This document shows, piece after piece, positions 59,073 through 64,000 of a stretch of DNA of 64,000 nucleotides; the stretch's first letter is position 1; the number at the start of each line of letters is the position of its first letter. Made by a program: the position numbers and the translations under genes. The stretch is from Turnera subulata (lineage: Eukaryota; Streptophyta; Magnoliopsida; Malpighiales; Passifloraceae), in NCBI GenBank assembly GCA_028386065.3, contig JAKUCV010004280.1, positions 19,522 through 83,521 on the forward strand, given 5' to 3'. The notes beneath the pieces are model-generated. The model was not told the origin of the DNA. It searched no databases and saw nothing but the letters and a program-made list of their open reading frames with translations.

Positions 59073-59797
59073 GTCCTAAGGGTAAACGCGCATGTATAAG
59101 GAACCGTCCATCGATTTGACACTTATTCAAACGCACAAGGGAGAATGTATGAAAAACGGGAAAATCATGGAGCCGAAGTTTTTATTTGAAACCATGACAT
59201 TTAGGCACAAAAGGATTTTTTTTTGAATTTTCATTTTTTTTGTTTTTTTGACATTTTTTTATTTTTTTGTTTTTGTTTTTTTGAAAAAAATTATTTTTTA
59301 GAAAAATATAAATCAGCTCCTTAATTAATTTTGAAAAAGGAAATTTTGAAAAACAAGTTAAAAATTTCGACTAGGGTTTTGTGTTTTTGGAAAACTTGAA
59401 TGCACAATTAAATTGGATACACGAAAGGCAAGCATAATTACACAGCATATTTCCATACAAGGCAAGTACCCCTAGGGTTACGTTCAACTACATGCAAGGG
59501 TATGCAGGCTGGTTGGGGGCCAAATAACCGTAGCTATGGGTGTTTCAGCCTACTCATATGTGACACGAGTGGTGCCGCGTGAGGTCGCAGGCCGAGGTGC
59601 CCAATCTAAGCGCGCGGCGGGTAACGGGCAATCGCAATCCACGATCACCAGGAGTGATGGTATGCCATGGGCAAGGACTGTAGCGCCCCCTTAAGGTAGA
59701 GGTTAAACACACAATTATCAATGCAAGCATTCAAGTGACACATAACAAAACACAAAATTCAAGCGAAAATTGCAAATTATTTCTTAAACCCACGATA
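59073..59797 (-). other. 5' leader of minus-strand B1
   Basis: It matches the leader of the plus-strand copy, including the conserved GC-rich block (59460-59700) and long T runs (59218-59300). No gene is seen. Confidence 0.65.
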
Positions 59798-59818
59798 TCC
59801 CCAGCGGAGTAGCCAAAC

Positions 59819-61274
59819 TGTGGTCGCCCACCTTTTCGGCAATCGATGGAGTCGCCACACAAGTTTTATTGGCCGTGGAAAAACTCGGGAAAAACCACAA
59901 GATGACTCGTTTATGCCCACAAAGCAACCAGATTTGCTAACCAAAGACGCCGGACTCGGGGGTTCATCATAGATAGGAAGGTATTAGGCACCCCATCCAC
60001 GCTTGGGCGAAATAATATGCAATTTAAGCGAATATTTGTGCTTTGGTGCGTGTGTGTAAACCAGAATCCAGTAGCAAACAGACAACAATTATATATATAA
60101 AATCGACATAAAAGAAAAGAAAAAGAAAAGAAACAATTTGGGTTGCGTCCCCACCACTAGAGACATCCTACCCGGTTGGGTTCAAAGCCCTCGTAGTTCT
60201 TGGGTTAGAAAAAACACTCAAGAAAACATGTCTGTATCAGCAAATAATCCCAGAAAAATCACAGAGAAATTCGAGATTAAAAAGAGAAGAAATCGAGTTA
60301 CCACCAAGGGTGTGTTCTTCGTCGTTCTTCGCGTTTTTCACGTTTGATGTGTGTAGGGCGCCTCCAATCGCTTTCCACACCTTAGCTCCACGTTTCTTGG
60401 CTCTGGAACTAATACTGAAACAACTCTAGACAACACACCACGTGAAATCTAGCAGAGAAAAGAGAGAAATCGGATTGATAGAGGAAAAGAGTAGAGTTTT
60501 CCCAAGCAAAAAGCTTGGTGGCTAATCCCCGCCCAAAAAGCTCCCAAAAGCCCCCACCAATTGTGTTATGAGGGTTCTATTTATAGTGTTCAGGGCCTTA
60601 GGGTTTGTGGTTTTGATCCTAGGGTCGAGATTAGAACCCTAAATCTGATGGCTAAAAGTTAGAGTCCATAAAAAAGGAAAAACAGAATTTTGGGCCGACC
60701 CTGGGGACCGATGACCGCCATTGCGGGCGGCCATGTCGCCATGACCGCCGGCAGGTGGCATCATCAGCCCATGACCGCCGGCTGGTGGCATCATCAGCCC
60801 ATGACCGCCGGCTGGTGGCAGTCATGTCGCCATGACCGCCGGCCAGTCGGCTATTTTTGCGCAGTTTTCCTAGTTTGACCGGATTTTGCCTATTTTGACT
60901 CTAATTCGATTCTTGCACGAAAAGTAACGATCCCTGGACCAGAAAAAACTCCTTTTCTTGAGGGAAACTCTAGATTCTTACCATCTAAACACAATTACTT
61001 AACCTTCACTCCAAGGATTAAGATTATTCCTCTTTTATTCAATAAAAAGGCAAAATAATAACTTAATTGGGCCTCTAATCCAACGAAAATCAGAGACAAC
61101 TAAGTCAGAAAAATCGTGCTAAGCCTGGGCCTAATTATATGAATAGTCCATGAATTTATTTATTGGGTTTCTAAGCCACATAAGAGACCAAAAATTAATA
61201 TAGATTAACCTTGGGCTCAAAATCACAATAATCATCCAATAAAACAAATAGATGGCTAAATTTGAGTGTTCAAA
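59819..61274 (-). repeat. 5' LTR of minus-strand B1
   Basis: The LTR is 1,456 bp. It runs on the minus strand from TTTGAACACTC (TGTG with one base changed) at 61274 to GGGCGACCACA at 59819, next to its primer-binding site. TATA is at 60578-60585. GTATG (61275-61279) on its right compares with GTGTG left of 44840. Confidence 0.85.
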
Positions 61275-61928
61275 GTATGATAAAGAGTTGTGATGGAACA
61301 AACTCGCAAAATATTTTTTTTTTTTGTTTTTGAAATTTTTTGATTTTTTTTTGTTTTTGAATTTTTTTTTTGAATTTTTCGATTTTTTTGAAAATAAATA
61401 ATGAAGAAAAAAGTTTTTTTGTAAAAAAAAGAACTACTTTGTCTTGAAATTTGTTTTGTTTTGAAAATATGCAGTATGATATGACGTTAATGATGATTAA
61501 TGCATGCAAACAAGAATTCCCAAAGCAAACAAGACATAAACACTCACATAGCATAGGCATTGCAACAACAACAATCCATCATCAAAATTTCAGCACAATA
61601 TTGTTTATAAACATGAAATGCTAGGGTATGCAGGTTGGTTGGGGGCCAAATAACCGCTGCTATGGGTGTTTCAGCCTACTCACATGTGACACGAGTGGTG
61701 CCGCGTGAGGTCGAAGGCCAAGGTGCCCAGTCTAAGCACGCGGCGGGTAACGAACAACTCGCATGTCATGATCACCATGAGTGATGGTATGCCATGGGCA
61801 AGGACTCGTCGCCCTCCCCTAAGGTAGAGGTTAAACACACAATAATCATGAATGCAAGCATGCAAGTGGCACAAAACAAAACACAAAACTCAAGCGAAAA
61901 TTGCACATTATTTCTTAAACCCACTACT
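61275..61928 (-). other. 5' leader of B2
   Basis: It holds the conserved GC-rich block (61620-61830) and a T-rich stretch (61308-61400). It continues at 44839 on the other side of the B1 insertion. No gene is seen. Confidence 0.65.
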
Positions 61929-61949
61929 TCCCCAGCGGAGTCGCCAAAC

Positions 61950-63669
61950 TGTGATCACCCACCTTTCGGCAATCGATGGAGTCGCCACCCAAGTTTTATT
62001 GGCCATGGAAAAACTCAAGAAAAACCACAAGATGACTCGTTTATGCCCACAAAGCAACCAGATTTGCTAACCAAAGATGCCGGACCCGGGGGTTCGTCAT
62101 AGATAGGAAGGTATTAGGCACCTTATCCATGTTTGATCGAAATAATATGCAATTTAAGCGAGTTTATGTATTTTGGTGCATGTGTGCGTGTGTGTAAACC
62201 AGAATCCAGCAAGCAATAATCATCAAATCAGCATGCATAAACAAAGAATCAAAAGAACAAGAGAGAAAAGAAAAGGTTAAAACATAATTTGGCTTGCGCC
62301 TCCACCACTAGAGACATCCTACGTACCCCGGTTGGGTTCAAAAAAAGCACTCAGGAAAACATGTTAGCATCATCATAGCATCAAATCAGCAGCAAGCTAG
62401 GCGATTTAGAATCGTAAAGAGTTTAGAACACTTACCTTGAGTTTCAGGACAGAAACTTGTGTCGAATTCAAGGCCAATTATTATAAAGAAAACGTTCTCT
62501 TCAGACTCTGTCGTCAACATCAAAGTTGTAGATCCTTGACTTAGCTTTCTAGAGAGTCCAAGATCGTAGCAATTCAAGGTCTAGAACTCGAAATATGAAT
62601 TAATTACCAAGACTACACGCTGCAGGAGCCCCAACGCGGGTTGTTCGCGTTCTTGACCCCGGGATTGCAATTGATAGCTCCTATGCTCTTTAATTCGACT
62701 TATTCTCTGTAAAGACAACTGAAAGAACACAACTAGAGCAATACCACGTGAGATCTGAGAGAGAAAAGCAATAAGAATTGAGAATTATAACTGAGAAAGA
62801 GTCTCCAAGCATAATGCGCTTTAGGGTTTGTGTATAGAGAGTAAAATCGGGTCAATGAAGTATATTGCCACCTCTAAAACGACCTCTCCCCTCTCTGGCA
62901 ACCCTAGAGGTCTATTTATAGTGCTCAATTCATCCCTAGGTCAGTTTGGAGCTCCTGGATTAAATAGGAATCAAAATCCTTGACTTCCACACCAAGTTGC
63001 AACTTTTCCTGTTTTCTGATCCGAAATTTGCATGCCAAATTCCAAGTTGAAGATGAACAATTTAGGCTCTGGGATCTTCTACAAGGTTCTACATAATTCC
63101 TTTATATTTCTGCCCATATAAGGTTCTCCTGGATTGGACTTTTCTAGCTCAAGTTATCGCAATTACGGTGGGCTTAAGTCGGTGCTAGATTTCTGCACTG
63201 TTGGGCCGACTTCAAATAATTACTGCTCCTAATCCACTTGGCCAAAAATTACAAATTGTATATCCATGGAAAGCCATATGAGTCTATTTTCATATCCAAC
63301 TATTTTTACATCTGTCGGATTTCTAAATCTCCCGGAATTGTCAATTAAGTGGGCAGTGCTCGTTGCTGGACAGTTGCAAAGCTGGGCCATTCAACTGCCA
63401 TAGCCCAGCGGTCATCCCGACATGGCCGCCCGGGCATGGCGGTCATCCTCACATGTCCGCCCGAGCTTGGCAGTCATCGCAAGATATCCGCCGCATCCGG
63501 ATACTGTTCACGCTCTTCCAAATTTGTCCGGCTTTGCCTTTAAATTCCAATTTCAATCCGATTCTTGTGCGGAAAGTCATGATTCTCTTCTCTCAATTCC
63601 TTAGCTTCCACTCTAAGCATTCAAATTATTCCTCTTTTTTCCATAGGTGGCTAAATTTGGGTGTTCACA
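61950..63669 (-). repeat. 5' LTR of B2
   Basis: The LTR is 1,720 bp and matches 35666-37395 along its full length. TATA is at 62913-62920 and the GGCGGTCAT cluster at about 63405-63490. Its primer-binding site is at 61929-61946. Confidence 0.88.
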
Positions 63670-63674
63670 GAAAT

Positions 63675-64000
63675 ACTAAATTACTCCTCTGCAACTTGCG
63701 ATGTGGCGGCGGCGGTTGGAAGAAAGGGAGACGAAGGAGAGAGGGAGACGAGAGGGAGGAGGAAAAGAGGGAAAGAAGAGAGGAAGGAAGAAGAAGAGAG
63801 GAAAACGAGAGGAAGGAGGGAAGAGAAGAACGAAGGAGGAAGAAGAGAAGGGGTGCGGCGGCCGGTTGGAGAAGAAGAGAAAAGAAATAAGGAAGAAGAA
63901 GAGAAGAAAAGAAAAGATAAATGGTGTGTGGCCGGCTAGGGTTGGCCACCCTAGTGGACGACCCGTCGTCCGCTAGGCGCGGTCAACCCCCCCGGTCAAC
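63675..64000 (-). mobile_element. Family A LTR fragment at the window edge
   Basis: On the minus strand it shows a GGTTGACC box, then GTCGT and CCACTAGGG, then a long CT-rich tract. This is the order seen in A LTRs near 795-950 and 17220-17400. The purine-rich frames on the plus strand are low complexity. It continues past the window. Confidence 0.55.

Larger units (their letters stand above)
35666..63669 (-). mobile_element. Tat-type B2 element with nested insertions
   Basis: Two B2 LTRs in the same (minus) orientation, 1,730 bp (35666-37395) and 1,720 bp (61950-63669), bound this block. GAAAT lies outside both ends (35661-35665 and 63670-63674). The primer-binding site lies inside the right LTR and the polypurine tract inside the left LTR, as required for a minus-strand element. 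Of its own it keeps the leader, gag and a long 3' untranslated region; pol is missing. A MULE-like element (41364-43544) and a B1 element (44840-61274) lie inside. Confidence 0.8.

Noticed and set aside
63661..63976. Arg/Glu-rich proteins at the window end
   Set aside because: They are purine-rich low-complexity sequence, the complement of the CT-rich tract in an A LTR.

Overview
This window is gene-poor, repeat-saturated nuclear DNA of a flowering plant. I see no bacterial, organellar, rRNA or tRNA gene and no convincing intact host gene. Nearly every stretch can be assigned to a plant LTR retrotransposon or a DNA transposon. The species cannot be told from the sequence. Lineage names rest on domain order and motifs, since no search could be run.

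Five element families explain most of the window. Family A is a Ty3/gypsy element with very long LTRs (about 3 kb) starting TGTAACGCCCCG. Family B is a Ty3/gypsy Tat-type element. It has LTRs of 1.4-1.7 kb bounded by TGTGA...CACA, a second RNase H after the reverse transcriptase domain, tandem repeats in the 3' untranslated region and an antisense gene. Subfamilies B1 and B2 differ in U3. Family C is a Sirevirus-like Ty1/copia element that keeps gag and a protease stub but no pol, with LTRs carrying arrays of the palindrome AACATCGATGTT. Family D is an ordinary Ty1/copia element. There is also one MULE-like DNA transposon, a foldback hairpin, and one stretch (15.7-17.0 kb) that I cannot assign.

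Layout: 9-292 foldback hairpin; 293-3590 3' end and LTR of an A element; 3591-6171 3' end of a B1 element lying in a D copia gag; 6172-9190 broken D pol; 9205-15714 D 3' LTR split by a complete C element (10600-15569, 5-bp duplication GGGTG); 15715-16981 unassigned; 16982-22675 two A LTRs with a protease scrap between them; 22676-26833 a second C copy; 26834-28435 tail and LTR of another D; 28436-28625 A scrap; 28626-30098 Tat-type pol fragment; 30099-34408 a third D copy; 34409-35665 A LTR fragment.

From 35666 to 63669 lies one nested block. A B2 element on the minus strand is flanked by GAAAT on both sides. Its 5' leader holds a minus-strand B1 element (44840-61274), whose interior in turn holds a plus-strand B1 element (LTRs 46858-48239 and 56669-58109) with gag, pol and an antisense PMD/DUF7745-like gene. 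The B2 3' region also carries an 88-bp minisatellite with a 264-bp higher-order period and a MULE-like insertion. The window ends in a minus-strand A LTR fragment.

None of the elements can be autonomous: every pol copy has stops, deletions or lost catalytic residues. The points most worth following up are the antisense gene with its own TATA box and upstream GGCGGTCAT cluster (the motif also found upstream of the LTR promoter), the palindrome arrays, the higher-order minisatellite, the 62-bp direct repeats around the MULE, and the nested block supported by target-site duplications.
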